Assembly (NCBI GenBank): GCA_029379385.1
Contig: CM055608.1
Location: forward strand, 30,936,350-31,000,349
DNA length: 64,000 bases
Origin: Quillaja saponaria
Taxonomy: Eukaryota; Streptophyta; Magnoliopsida; Fabales; Quillajaceae
Reading direction: 5' to 3'
Positions 46,686 through 60,000 of the stretch are shown piece after piece. The translations under genes and the position numbers were made by a program. Positions within the stretch are counted from its first letter, which is position 1. Each line of letters opens with the position of its first letter. A model generated the notes under the pieces. It did not search any database. It was given only the letters and a program-made list of their open reading frames with translations, and was not told the DNA's origin.

Positions 46686-47435
46686 TTAATTAACCAACTT
46701 AGCCATGCTCAAACAAATTCCAGCCAGTTTGTCCAACTTGGTACGAACATCAAAGAGTTCAAATGGTGAAGGAATTTCCATCTCGACGAAACCATCATCG
46801 CAGGTACCAATGTCTGTAATGACAGCACTAAGCATTGTGCTTAAAGTGCCAACATCATGCCCATCAACAGCTTTTTTAGCATCTTTGAGACTGTCCCTAA
46901 TATCGGAGTAGGTTTCCTTGCAAGCATCAAGTGCATCACGGGCCATAGGAGAAGAATATTTAGGATCATTAACGATAGTGTCAATGTATGCAACAACCTT
47001 GGTGGTTTCGTTAGTGCAAGCTTCAATTTCTGTCTCAAGGACATTAACAGGGTCAACAGGGCCAGCTTTAATTGTTGGAAGGATAGAGTTAGCACAAAGT
47101 GCTGGGTCATCAGTGACACCGCAGATTTTCAAAAGAGTAGGGTCGACATTTGCTACTCCTACTTGTGACAAAACTTGGTCTAAACCCAGAGGTAAAACAT
47201 TTGATTCTGATGATGATTCTAATGTGATAGTCTTAGATTCGACATTAACCGCGGCTTCTGAGGATGGAGATTTTGCTGGGGCAGCATTTGGTACGCCTGC
47301 AATGGACGAGACAACTGGAGCCGGAGCTGGTGCATTTGATGAGGAAGAGACATGGTTGAAGAAGCGAGGCAAGCTAAGAACATGGCCGGTGAAAGAGAGG
47401 AAGAGAAAAAGAAGAATAGTTTTTTTGGCATCCAT
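46686..47435 (-). CDS. Secreted invertase/pectin methylesterase inhibitor (PMEI)-domain protein
   Basis: PMEI-domain proteins bind and block pectin methylesterases or invertases in the cell wall. One exon encodes 249 residues. I choose the ATG at 47435, because it puts the hydrophobic signal peptide (KKTILLFLFLSFTGHVLS) at the very N-terminus; an in-frame ATG at 47486 would bury it. A Pro/Ala/Ser-rich linker (about 25-80) precedes the helical-bundle domain (about 90-249). Its six cysteines include the pair in LKICGVTDDPALCANS and those in EACTNE, DACKETY, GTCDDG and AGICLS, consistent with two conserved disulfides plus an extra pair. A TATAAAAG box lies about 100 bases upstream. Target enzyme cannot be told from sequence. 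Confidence 0.88.
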   Translation of the reverse strand: MDAKKTILLFLFLSFTGHVLSLPRFFNHVSSSSNAPAPAPVVSSIAGVPNAAPAKSPSSEAAVNVESKTITLESSSESNVLPLGLDQVLSQVGVANVDPTLLKICGVTDDPALCANSILPTIKAGPVDPVNVLETEIEACTNETTKVVAYIDTIVNDPKYSSPMARDALDACKETYSDIRDSLKDAKKAVDGHDVGTLSTMLSAVITDIGTCDDGFVEMEIPSPFELFDVRTKLDKLAGICLSMAKLVN

Positions 47436-47532
47436 TATTATTACTGATTGTCTCTTCTCTTGGAGAAAATGAAAGAGGAGAGACAAATGCTAGAGATTTT
47501 CTCGTCTCTATATTGAGGGCATATGAGGGTGG

Positions 47533-47540
47533 CTTTTATA
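47533..47540 (-). promoter_or_regulatory. TATA box of the PMEI-domain gene
   Basis: TATAAAAG on the minus strand lies about 98 bases upstream of the chosen ATG at 47435. This leaves room for a short leader, as is usual for strongly expressed plant genes. The position also supports the 47435 start. Confidence 0.6.
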
Positions 47541-48610
47541 CTGGATGTGATTTGTGAATGCATGAGAAAAGGATTACTTAATGGTAGCAAAAATAGGATC
47601 TAGGTTAACTGTTTCTCTACATATTTAGGGAGGTTTAGTTATGCTTTATTGGTTGTTATTGCTTTTAGTAATATAACCACATAATTATCTTCTTTCTTCT
47701 TTTCTTTCTACCCAAAAAGAGCCAGTTCGAAGCTTGACCGGGTGGGTAAAATGAATCACAGAAAAAAATTGGAAATTTTTCATACTTTATTAGGTAGTTA
47801 TATCTTTGCAAACTCTCATAAACCTCTCAGATTCTGACCAGAAAAACAGACTTGGGGCCAAGGTTAGAATTCACACATTAACAATATGAATATATTTTTT
47901 GGATGGTCCAAGTGCTAGGAGGTGTAAGTACTCTTATATGAGGTACTATTGAGTCTTAGAAGCATTATATAAATTGGAATCGACATTACTTGTCCTGTTA
48001 TGGAAGCAGTTGGTGGGAATTAGGGCTTGAATTTTTATGGCCGAAATGAATTTTATACAGCATATTAATATGAAGACAATTTTAAAGGAGGCACCTAAAA
48101 TAATAGACAATTCAAATGGTCTTCAGACACAAAAAAGGGCAAGGGCAGCATAGCACATCTTTCAAGATAGCAATTAGGATATTTATGGGCCAGATTGAAT
48201 TGATTTAAAGATCAATTCTAAACCAATCCAACCAAATCAGATTAAAAAAATTAGAATTGAACAATCAGAATTGAACCAGTCTATACATGGCTTGGACAGT
48301 CCAATCTGATCATGACTATAGAGTTAGATTGGATTTCAGGTTGAAAACTCAATTGTTTAAGAAAATAAAATCAACTCGTAACATAATATATAGAAATTTG
48401 ATAGATACTTTGTTTCAAACTTTTAAACATACTTTGAGCAAGCGACAAATGTCCTGCAACGCTGTAGAAAATTTCAAGATGATTTAAAAGCAATAACTGA
48501 AACACACAATTAGGTGCTTCAGGCGTGAAGTTTAAGATAGAAACTAAACTAAGCCCATGCAATAATCTTCTTCTTTTCTTTGGGTAAGTCTATGATCCAA
48601 TAATCTACAT

Positions 48611-48643
<33 letters not shown>

Positions 48644-48884
48644 CATACACATACAGAATTTCATCCACCATGTAGAGAATAAACACTGCCTAGGGGAACA
48701 AAACAATGGTTTTACACAGAGGACAAAAAAGAATCCCCACCCTCACCAGCCCCAGGTCATAAAACTTCAGCCATTTCCCAATGCTCTGTTGCTTATCTTC
48801 CACAAGCTAGGAAAACTCCTGAAGCTGTTGTCTGAGTGGTAAAAAACTAAAAACAGATGTTGGTAAACTTACCTTTACAACAGT
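47541..48884. other. Intergenic DNA with an (AT)n tract
   Basis: No gene was found. Near 48180-48360 variants of AATCAGATTGAATTGG-like words recur irregularly on both strands. An (AT)n microsatellite lies at about 48620-48643, flanked by GT- and CA-rich words. The right end should hold the 3' untranslated region of the kinase gene. Confidence 0.5.
48620..48643. repeat. (AT)n microsatellite
   Basis: About twelve TA/AT units lie downstream of the kinase stop codon, probably beyond or within its 3' untranslated region. Confidence 0.9.
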
Positions 48885-51800
48885 TCATCGTCCTACATGA
48901 AGATCTTCAGAGGAAACTGCCGTTCTAGAGATGTTGTCATGGTCAAAGCCACTTAGAACAGAGTAAGGACCTGATGAAAATATCGAAGATGTCCCATCAG
49001 ACTCGAAGGTGGTAGATGACTGTCTGTGGTTAGGCCTGGTGTTTGAGGAGGTCAACATGGAATCTTGATTCTCTGTGATACGCTGCACCATTTTAAGTGA
49101 CTGCACCACTTCACCAATTGTGGGCCGTTGGCTGGCCTCTGGGGCAACACAAGCTGCTGCAACAGTGCAAACACGTACAAAATCTTCTTTTGGGTACTTT
49201 CCCCCAAGCCTTGGATCAGCAAGCTCTTCCAGCCGATCCTTATCTCTAAGAATTGGCCGAGCCTGAAAAGATTACAACATTCTAGACTTACCTTCTGACC
49301 GAAAAAAAGACTCAATGAAATTGGGCATAAATTCAGTCTAGAATAATATCAAAATGCAAAAACAAAAGACACCAACAATAATGGTGTATAAAAAGAATAA
49401 CTGAGGATTGGTCAAAGAACGATACCAACCCAATTCACAAGGTTCTCTTGTCCAGCTGGTTGTGACATATCCACTGGTCTCCTTCCAGTCAGCAATTCAA
49501 GGAGGACAACCCCAAAGCTATATACGTCACTTTTAACAAGTAGATGTCCAGTCATGGCATATTCAGGGGCTACATATCTGTAAATTAGTTTCATTCATCT
49601 TCATAACGAACTAATTACATGGAAACACAGAGTCTAACAAAGGAGAAATTGAGACTAACCCAAATGTTCCCATCACACGAGTAGACAGGTAATTAACTCC
49701 GCCTTCAGGTGCCTGTTTAGCAAGGCCAAAATCAGCAACTTTAGCAAGAAAGTTGTTCTCAAGCAATATGTTGGACGCCTTGAAATCTCTGTGGATAACA
49801 CAGGGTTGTGAGTCCTCATGCAGGTAAGCAAGTCCTCTTGCTGCATCCAGTGCAATCTTCATTCTGGTTTCCCAATCCAAAGGGCAATTCATTCCCAATG
49901 GACCTGTAGCAAACCAGGGTAAACTTCAGCATGTGAAGGATCTTAAGGCATGAAAATGATTTTTCTTTAAATATTTAAGTCTCTGATTTGAAAAGGCATT
50001 TTACCATGAAGCCAGGCCTCCAAGCTTCCATTCGGGACAAGCTCATAGCAAAGAAGATTTTGTGAATAGTCGCGATTGCTATAGTAACCCACTAGTTTTA
50101 CAAGATTACGATGATGCAACCTACTAAGCATCTCAACCTCAACTAAAAATTCTTTATCCCCTTGTTGCCCTCCACTAGTAAGCCTCTTAATTGCTACAGC
50201 GGTACCATCATTTAGGACCCCCTTAAAAACTCTACCAAACCCGCCTTCTCCAAGTAGACTTGCAGGCTCAAAGTTGTTTGTTGCTTCTTTAAGTTCTTCA
50301 TAAGCAATAAACCGCGTACTAGATGGGTGGGGAACAGATCCAGCTGCATTTCCTGTCATTTTCTTTTCTGCTGAAGAAAAGGGGGCAATGCAACAAAAAG
50401 AATGCTTAATAATTTCAGCGTAGAGCATAATAGGTATCTATCCCAACTCCAACGAGTTCATAACATAAGGCTTAGTTTAGTTTGAGTTCAATCATATCTA
50501 CACATGATAGTGAAAAAACTAGACCATTATGCTGATGCAGCAACAGATATTCAAAAAATGGGAAAGAAGAGGGGAAAAAAGGAAAACTTTTCCAGTTATT
50601 AATTCTATTTATTCTTCTTTTCTAAAAGACTGTCATGTCAATTTTTCAAAGGTAAGGTCTCACATGTCCATGAACTAAAATTCTATATTCACCGCTGAAG
50701 ATTCAATACAAGCTAGGTTGAAATACTAAAAGCAACTACAGGGAATTGACACTAGTGGAACCCATGTTATAGGGTTATAACCACTGCCTTCGTCAAAACT
50801 TATCTTGACAATTCTGAACCATAAGTATTATTTAGAGTAATTGTACACCCTGAAACAATTAAATACGCGAGCCATCATCAAAGATGCAAGGAGTTAATCA
50901 GAGATATTTACCAGTTTCTACAGGGGGCACTTTATTCTTCCGCGTGCATAAACAAAGTAGAAGCACAGATGTTACAGCAATGAAAACTATGCCAGCACTA
51001 ATACCAATAATAAGAACCAAATTGGAATGTCTCCCCCTGTTTGAAGCAGTCAGTGAAGTAGCAGTTGGTGACAGATGAGGCGGAGCTTCCAAGGGTGATG
51101 TAGCAGAAACACGAGCTGCAACAATATACAACAAATATTATTCATTTATACAATATTAATACACACGGGAACACATTGTATCCTAGCCATGCAAATAAAA
51201 GTAACTCATGTATTCATCTGAATAGGGTTGTATACAATCTGCCACACAGTAGAAGAGTATTTGCATCATATCAAATCACAACAATCAAAAGACCAGACAT
51301 ATGATCATGCCCCACTTCTACTAGCCTCAAGGGGCTACAAACACAGCGGGTGTTGTAGATCATTGAGATGCACATTGAGAGAACTTCTCAAAATGTATCC
51401 AGAGGGGCATCTTATGGGAAGTAATACAAAGTAAATTATAGTGTATGCATGTGTGCATATATAAATATATATAAGGGGAGCATATCATATGAGAGAGCTG
51501 ATTTATTATTAAGTGAGAGAAGTTGATTACATTTACAGCGACTGGGTCAAATATTAAAGGTCAGAATTCTCTGCAGGTGAAACTCGGGCTTGCTGCCAAA
51601 AATGAGCATGAATGGGCTGGAATCCTCAGGACTCAAAAAAAGGATATTGAGATTTTCATAAGAGCATGAACCTTTTTCCGGTGAATGGTCATATGCCTAG
51701 GCATCAAGGAACTTTCAAGAATATTCAAGGAGATATTTCATGCAATCCTCTCCAAGGATGACATATGTCCTACGTTTCGTCTTTTTCTTGGGTCTTACCT

Positions 51801-54800
51801 GAGCCGGCTCGCCAAACCACATCTACCTTACACAAACCCAATCATGGCATGACATATTACCATCTCAAGTGCCCCCATGTCCATATAAGGGGGCATGTAA
51901 AGTTCTATAGGAACAAGGATTAGAAGAGGTGGGGTAGGTGGCTATGTATTTGTGTATGTAGAATACATTCATTAGCACATGTATTCAAAGAAAATCATGC
52001 AAGTATACACGACATGTGTAAGTATCGTCAAGAAGGTGAATCTTGCACGTTGCAGTGGAATTGCAAAAATAAGAAGAAATAATAAAATAAATCCTTCATA
52101 GCCAACAAGCAACTAAGAAATCATAATACATCAACTGCAATATGTATTTCATGGTAAAATACAAAAACATGTAAGCAGACATAAAATATAAGTCACCCCA
52201 ATCAGGAACCATGGGTATAAGCAATGACTTCATTAGTCTAAGTGTAAATTATTCTCTTTCTCCATCACCTATTTTAATACCACATAAAAATGATAGAATA
52301 GTTAAGACTTAAAATGCATTAGAATGGAAAATACATAGCGAGACCAATATAAAAGTGAAAATAAAGAAAATGCGATATTTTATCAGTATTATAATCATCT
52401 TATGGTAGAGGGTTTGATAACATTAATAACACCAAAGCATTGGATCATACAAAATTAATGCATCACAAAACCAACACAAAGGGATGAAGGATCTTACTTA
52501 CCCTGAGAAGGAGGTGGAGGCTTGAACCAGGTTATATTGATAAGTTTGTAATCACCCACTAATCTTGGATCTAAATGAACTTTATGCATTGAAAGTGTTG
52601 AGTTTATGGCAGATGCTTCTTTGGCAGAGAAACTGATCCCTTTATTTGGTGTAATATCCATTGAAATGTTTAATGTGGATAAGCTAAGTACGTAAAAGTT
52701 GATCAGCTCAATTTGGGAAGTCTTCAGACCAATCTGGGTAGATAATTCACCGAGAAAAAGATTCCAATTAGGTTTTTGTGATACATTTAGAAGGAGAAGG
52801 TCTAGCTTTATGGGATACACACAGTGGCAACTAGGACCCCCTCGCTTTAGCACCGTGTCTGCTTTACAACAATCTGGAAGAATGAAAAATATTTATCCAT
52901 GTCATTAGACTCATTAGGATCTCAGCTTGAGGAGATTTGCTACTTAGTTGAAAGAATTAGGTTGTCCAAATCATAAATGAGTTTATTCAGAAAGTTAAGT
53001 AGCTAACTGCTAAATCTATCACATAATTATTCCACTTTTCTGTCATGGAGTTTCTGTAAAAAAATAAATAAAATAAAATAAAAAATGGAAAAGATTCAAC
53101 ATAAAAAGTAAAGAGGTTAATATACTAAGAATATTGTGACTTACTAGAGGTGTGAGGAGACAATGACGGTTGAGCTAAAGCTGAAGGCACGGCACCATTG
53201 TAGGACTGTGTAGGAGTAATATCTTTGAAGCCAGAAATTGGAGGTGTTAATAAACTCCTCTTCATCAAAGGTTCCGAAAAATGAGAACTTGTAGGGAGGT
53301 GACCAGTAGTTATAATAGGGCCATAGATACGGTGATGGGATGGTGACACTGCCGGCACCAATGCACCTTGTGACAACATATGCTTCTGCCAAGGTCTATG
53401 TGACAGTGGCAGATTTGCTGGTTGGGACAGATCTGGTATAACAGAGCCCAAAGGTGCATGTATATGGAGATACTCTGGGTGCTTCCAGTAGGTTATTATC
53501 TACATCAGCATCAGTTATAATGACCATGTAATACAATACATATAACCAATTTAGCAACAACTGCTGGACCTTTATTGACACTCCTGCAATGGTTGTGGAA
53601 ATTAAAAGTGAAATCAATTAAGTGAGAAGGCGAGAAAAGTTTATCTATTCAAGATTAAATATGCCTTACATTGCCAAGAATGCAACGAAGTTATGTGTTT
53701 CCCATAAATAAATTGACTTGTTTGACTGGATTATATTTCCATGGGCTCCTATACAAACTTGTATGTAACATGCAGCATCCAATGTATAGACCTCATGTGT
53801 TGTTAGAAAGATATATAGTAAAAGAAAATAGATTGAAATTCTGCACCCATTATATCATTCTCTATCAATATTTTGAAAAGTAAAAAAGAAAGAAGAAGAA
53901 AACAAAGCTACCAACCACAACCAGGCCTACTTCAATTCATTTAACATACTTAGTAAGTATCAATTTAATTATTTACCTAGTTCGGAAGTGTCATTTTATA
54001 AAACCACAAAGTAGTACCCCACCCAATGTAATGAATATTAATGTACCCAAACTTTTGGTTTCCTTTTCTCCTTACCTTTTTATAAAACCAATCAATGGGT
54101 TTCCATAAATACCTCATGAAAGCTCAACTAAATCTTCCATTCAGGTACGTGCTCGTAGTTCACTAATCCTATGCTTAACTTAAATAACTTGCATACTCTA
54201 CTTAGGTTATTGGTAGCTAGAAAGCAGATACTGGAGCATTGAAAGGGATGAAAATATTCTTCAGAAAACTAATACTGACATACTGGAGCATTATCATTTT
54301 TATAGACCTAAAATCATACACCCTTTATATCTTATGCGGACGTTTATGTCTTTTAATATTTCTGGTTTTAAATACAATACTTCGATGCAATTAGCAATCT
54401 CTAACATTTTTTTTGATCTCATGGAAGACAAGCAAAACGAAGCTCAGATGAACACAAAAGCAACTTCCTACAAATTAACTTGAGTTTTAGTATTTCCTCA
54501 AACGAAATTCATATTTTATGCTTGAGATTCCAAACATAATTCTCTTCCTTTGTTATTTCAGCCCATGAAACTGAAAGCTTCAATTTCTCTCCCAGTTATA
54601 ATTCTCAGTAACAAAATTTCAAAATTACCTGCTGAGATAGAAACTTCGAGCACCGTCATCACGGACGCCTTTGATTACCCTTGTAGCTTCAGATCCACAA
54701 AATTTAAATAAAATCAACGGACAAATCACCAATGCAAAACCAGCATAGCACTTGAATAATAAAGCAACACTACGAGTAAAATCCAACTGCAAATGAAGGA

Positions 54801-54834
54801 GAATCCAACGGCAGCGATGACAGAATTTGAACAC
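48885..54834 (-). CDS. Receptor-like serine/threonine kinase, At4g02010/ALE2-like group
   Basis: Membrane-anchored kinase expected at the plasma membrane; ligand unknown. Well-supported exons are 53499-53145, 52873-52502, 51115-50912, 50370-50005, 49903-49660, 49577-49430 and 49262-48885. A first exon at 54834-54679 fits by phase and supplies a hydrophobic leader, giving 740 residues, but the 5' end is uncertain. The extracellular part has a Pro/Ser/His-rich stretch and a Cys-containing domain ([22 protein letters not shown]). A single membrane span lies at about 327-350. The kinase core is complete: GEGGFG loop, VAIK lysine, HRDFKASN catalytic loop, DFGLA, VAPEYAM and a conserved tail ending SEDLHVGR. 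The exon at 50370 has a CAGCAG tandem acceptor. Reading it as an At4g02010 orthologue rests on the tail and ectodomain motifs. Confidence 0.9.
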
Positions 54835-57039
54835 GATACACTAAACTCAGAGTCAAACCTTCCATTACTGAGTCGAATCGAAGCAGCAGTTCAAGCTTGA
54901 AACTAAAGCCGAGGGAGAGACCACAATTGTAAGGGACTGTTGGTGGAGATGTCGTTGGCTTCACTGTCGTACCACTTACCCGTGGTAGAGAAGCTTTCTT
55001 TCTCAGTCCAAATTTTATTTATTTTTGTTGCGTTTCGGAGGCTGAGCTTTTATTAATATACGTATAACTTGCGTCGTTTAACTGAAAACTACAAGCTAAC
55101 GGTATTTCAGAAAAAGAAAAGGGAATAGAGAAAAAAATACGTCACTGATTCACGCTATTCGAGGAAGAAAACTACGATGTAGGTGCGGAATTGTCGGTAA
55201 GCTGTCCATTACTTTCAAAAATATTACATTTTTGTTAATTTTTTTCTAAGATTTTTTATTTTCAATTTTATTCCATCACTTTTAAAACATTTATACTCTA
55301 TCTATATTTATACTTTCTAAGAATCAAAAAATTCATACAATCTCATTCTTTATAATAAAAATTTATTTATTTATTTAAATTAATTAATATATATATATAT
55401 ATATCTTATTTTCTCTTTCTTAATAACCTCTCATTATCTTACTTACTCAAATAAATTTAATATTTTTTTAATTTATGTTAATTAAAAAATTAATTTCTTA
55501 ACAACTATCAACTTTCACTAACTTATTTTTTATCTTTTAAATAAAACTCAAAAATTTAAAATTATCACTTTATATTTTAAAAAAGATAAAATATTAACAC
55601 ATACACGTGACTAGTTATTTTAGAAACCATCACACTCTTGTGTTCTCTTATTTTATTAGTTAAATTAATTTACAAAAATAACTTTTTGATACCCACTCTT
55701 ACACTCTCACAAACTAATCATCTTTTATCTTTTAATTTACTTATAATTTTAAAACCAAAACCATTTGGCAAATACATAAGTAGTGCATGGGGCTAGTGTC
55801 TTCCTATACCGTTAGTAACTTAAATAAAAATTATTAGTGTAGCTTAAAGTTAAAATATAATACTTTGTCATATGCTTGCTAAGTTGATGAAAAAAATAAT
55901 AATAAATTTTCTTTCTCATTATTCTCCACCAACTCTATTTAAAAACCATGAAAATGTGGTTTATGAGAATTTAGACATTTTAGGACAAAAATGATAAACA
56001 AATTTAGGATGAATTTAACAACATATTATTTTAAAAATAATTATTTTTTATTTTTTTATCAGCTTGACATAAATGTGACTAAATATAATCATTGTAGTTA
56101 AATTAGTAATTTTCTCAAAAGTTTTGATGAAAGAAGATATTATAAATATTTAGTTAAATTATACTTTTTATTCTTTTAGTTTGTATTATAATTTATTTTA
56201 GTTCTTATAGTTCAAAAAGTTAAAATAAAAAATAATAGTTTTAAAATCAATCTAATATGATTATAATTGTCATTTTTTGTTTAAATTGATTTAACATGAG
56301 ATGACATGTAATAAATTTGAAATAGAAGTATTGACATAATTTCAAAATCAATAATTTTAATTGTTTATTTTATATATTAAAAATTTGTATTTGAAATAGA
56401 TGTATTAACAAGTCACATTTTATGCTGTAATATAAGATTATGTGTAATATAAGATTATGTTGGTCAATATTATATTTCGTTAAATTAATTTAGATAAAAA
56501 TTGACGATAGAAAATATATTGATTCAATTTTAAAATTATAAGTAATTGATTTTAACTTTAGTATAAAAAGTAAAACGGATTATAATGTAAACTATAAGAA
56601 TGAAAATTAAATACTTTTAAGTTATGAGATGAATTAATGTAAAATAATATTTTAAAATTAAATTGACAAATAAATGATATTTTTATAAGAAAGCAGGAAA
56701 TTTAACGACTAGGCCAGATTTGGAATCGTTATTAGGCTTATACTGGATCTTATCAGCCCAAAACCGGATCAAACTCACCGACCCGAATTTCAATATCCAT
56801 CAGGACCCGTCATAATCATCGTAATCTCGGTTTTTATTTTGTCACAGCGCGCAAAAAGAAAAGTAGTTAACTTGGTTTAGCTCCAAACCCTCTATCCAGC
56901 TGAATAACATTACAAACCCTAAAAATTGGGGTTTTGTGCAAATTTCTCCTGCTTGTTCAAGCTCACTTAGGGTTGTGCTTTACTGCTGTATCTGTGTGTT
57001 TGTAAGTGCACGACTTTCTGCAACCAAAGCAATCCAAAC
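54835..57039. other. Divergent promoter region between kinase and RH24
   Basis: The kinase leader should occupy the left end, up to about 55000. The RH24 leader and promoter occupy the right end, where GC rises from about 56700. The middle is extremely AT-rich with an (AT)n run at about 55388-55404. I see no open frame or RNA gene. Confidence 0.55.
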
Positions 57040-60000
57040 ATGTCGAAGAGGAAATTTGGATTCGAAGGTTTTGGTATAAACCGGCAAGCAAGCTATAATT
57101 TTGAGCGATCTCAAGCTCCACAACGCCTCTATGTACCTCCTTCTTCTCGTTCACAGAGTCACGACAATTACGAGGATGCCGACCTTGACGATATTGAATA
57201 TGACGATAATGATGTTGCCAAGGAGGCTAGCAATAATAACAGCGGTGATAATGGAGGTGGTGATGAAGAAATTGACCCACTGGATGCGTTTATGGAAGGA
57301 ATTCATGAGGAGATGAAGGCGGCACCACCTCCAAAGCCGAAGGACAAGGTGGAGGACAAGTACAGGGATGATGAGGAGGATGATCCGATGGAGAGCTTTT
57401 TGAGAGCGAAGAAGGATGTAGGGTTGACGCTGGCATCTGATGCTCTTCATGCCGGCTATGATTCGGACGAGGAGGTTTATGCCGCTGCTAAGGCGGTGGA
57501 TGCTGGTATGCTAGAGTATGATTCTGATGATAATCCAATGGTTGTGGATAAGAAGAATATTGAGCCAATTCCAGCTCTAGATCACAGTTCAATAGATTAC
57601 GAGCCGTTTAATAAGGACTTCTACGAAGAGAAACCTTCAATATCAGGTAATTCAAGTAAACAAATATTTATGTTTATTTTAGGAGTATTTGATTTTAGCA
57701 AAGTGAATTTGTGGCTACTTGTTTAGTCATATGATTATTCTCAATTAGACTGAAAAATGTCTTGTTGTATTTGCTTTTCTCAAAACTCTTTGATTCTTGG
57801 AAACTTTTGGAATAAAATTGTTTGTGGAACTTAGCGCATCCCTTTCACGTAATAGTAAATTTTATTTTGTTGTTTTTATTATATATCTTACTATTTTCTT
57901 GCTAATTTATCTTACTTTTACCACCTTTTAGTGTTACTTAGCTCATTCATATATTAATTCTGAAATTGTATCTACGGTGTTTCCCAATTTAGGTATGAGT
58001 GAGCAGGATATTTCTGAATACCGGAAGAGTTTGGCTATCCGTGTATCGGGTTTCGATGTTCCTAGGCCGATTAACACATTTGAGGACTGTGGTTTTTCTC
58101 AACAACTCATGAATGCTATCAAAAAACAAGGGTATGAGAAACCTACAACAATACAGTGCCAAGCTTTACCAATTGTACTCTCTGGTAGAGATGTTATTGG
58201 TATAGCAAAAACTGGTTCTGGTAAAACTGCTGCTTTCGTGCTTCCCATGATTGTACATATTATGGATCAACCAGAACTTGAGAAAGAAGAGGGTCCTATT
58301 GGAGTGATATGTGCCCCTACAAGGGAACTAGCACATCAAATATATTTGGAGGCCAAGAAATTCTCTAAGTCACACTGGGATTCGCGTTTCTGCTGTCTAT
58401 GGTGGAATGTCCAAACTTGAGCAGTTCAAAGAACTCAAGGCAGGCTGTGAAATTGTTGTTGCCACTCCTGGCAGATTGATAGATATGCTAAAAATGAAGG
58501 CACTGACAATGTCGAGAGCAACTTACCTGGTACTTGATGAGGCTGATCGGATGTTTGACCTTGGATTTGAGCCACAGATTAGGTCTATTGTTGGTCAGAT
58601 TAGACCAGATCGCCAAACCTTACTTTTCTCAGCAACAATGCCCCATAGAGTTGAAAAGTTGGCTAGGGAAATCCTCACTGATCCTGTAAGAGTTACAGTG
58701 GGGGAGGTCGGAATGGCAAATGAGGATATTACTCAAGTTGTTCAGGTAATTCTTTCTGATGCAGAGAAATTGCCATGGCTTCTTGAAAAGCTGCCAGGAA
58801 TGATTGACGAAGGTGATGTTTTAGTGTTTGCTTCCAAAAAGGCCACTGTGGATGAGATTGAGTCACAATTGGCTCAGCAAGCCTTTAAAGTTGCAGCACT
58901 TCATGGTGACAAAGATCAAGCTTCTCGGATGGAAATTTTGCAAAAATTTAAATCTGGCACCTACCACGTACTTATTGCAACTGATGTTGCTGCCCGCGGT
59001 CTTGACATCAAGTCAATCAAGTCAGTGGTCAACTTTGATATTGCAAGGGACATGGACATGCATGTCCATCGTATTGGTAGGACAGGTCGTGCTGGCGACA
59101 AAGATGGGGTTGCATACACTCTTATAACTCAGAAAGAGGTGCGCTTTGCTGGTGAATTGGTTAACAGCTTGATTGCTGCTGGACAGAATGTGACCATGGA
59201 ATTGATGGATCTAGCCATGAAGGTAAGAAAGCGTTGTTTATGATCGTCTAGATTTATAAACATGCACGGACAATTTTAGAAGTGGTATTCTGCTGGCACA
59301 CTGCTACTAAGTATCATAAGTAAATTGCTCCTGGTTGTTCAATCATTTGATAACCGGAGTCATTCTTTGATAAATCATCCTTATGAGTCAGATTCAATAG
59401 AATTTGATCAATTCTTTTTTCTGTCGTTAAGACGGAGAACTGAACCAAGAATTATCTTTCTCTATGAATGTTCTATTATGTTCCATTGACAAATTAAAAA
59501 TGTTATACGATATATCTACTGTGGAAGTAGGCCAACATTTCTATTGGCAAATAGGGGGTTTCCAAGTCCATGCCTAAGTACTTATTACTTCTTGTTCTTG
59601 GTTGATGTAATTAATTAGCTTTAGTATCTTATTATATGCAAATTCCCAGATATCACTTTCCTTTTTTTTCCGGGGGAATGGGAGGATGGTCATGTGCTGA
59701 GTGTCATGTTCCATGGAGGTGGACCACCTGAGATCTTGTTTCTGGCACACACAGATTAGATGCTTCTATTTTTTTGTGGGGGCTTTTTTTTTTTTTTTGT
59801 TGGGGGGGGGAGGGGGGGGATGGTTGTTCTAGCAAACCAATTGGGAGCAATATTTTGTGCTCTTTCTTTTCCGTGTCATATTTGTCATGGTTGAAAAGGT
59901 TGAATATGATGTTAGATAGTATGCATCATAGTGGAATTGCAAAAGAGAGCTTTTACATGCCAAGATTTTTCATTAGCAATATTTTTCCTTCAAAGCATCC

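Noticed and set aside
46918..47472. 184-codon plus-strand frame
   Set aside because: Antisense shadow of the PMEI-domain gene, which has signal peptide, cysteines and TATA box on the minus strand.
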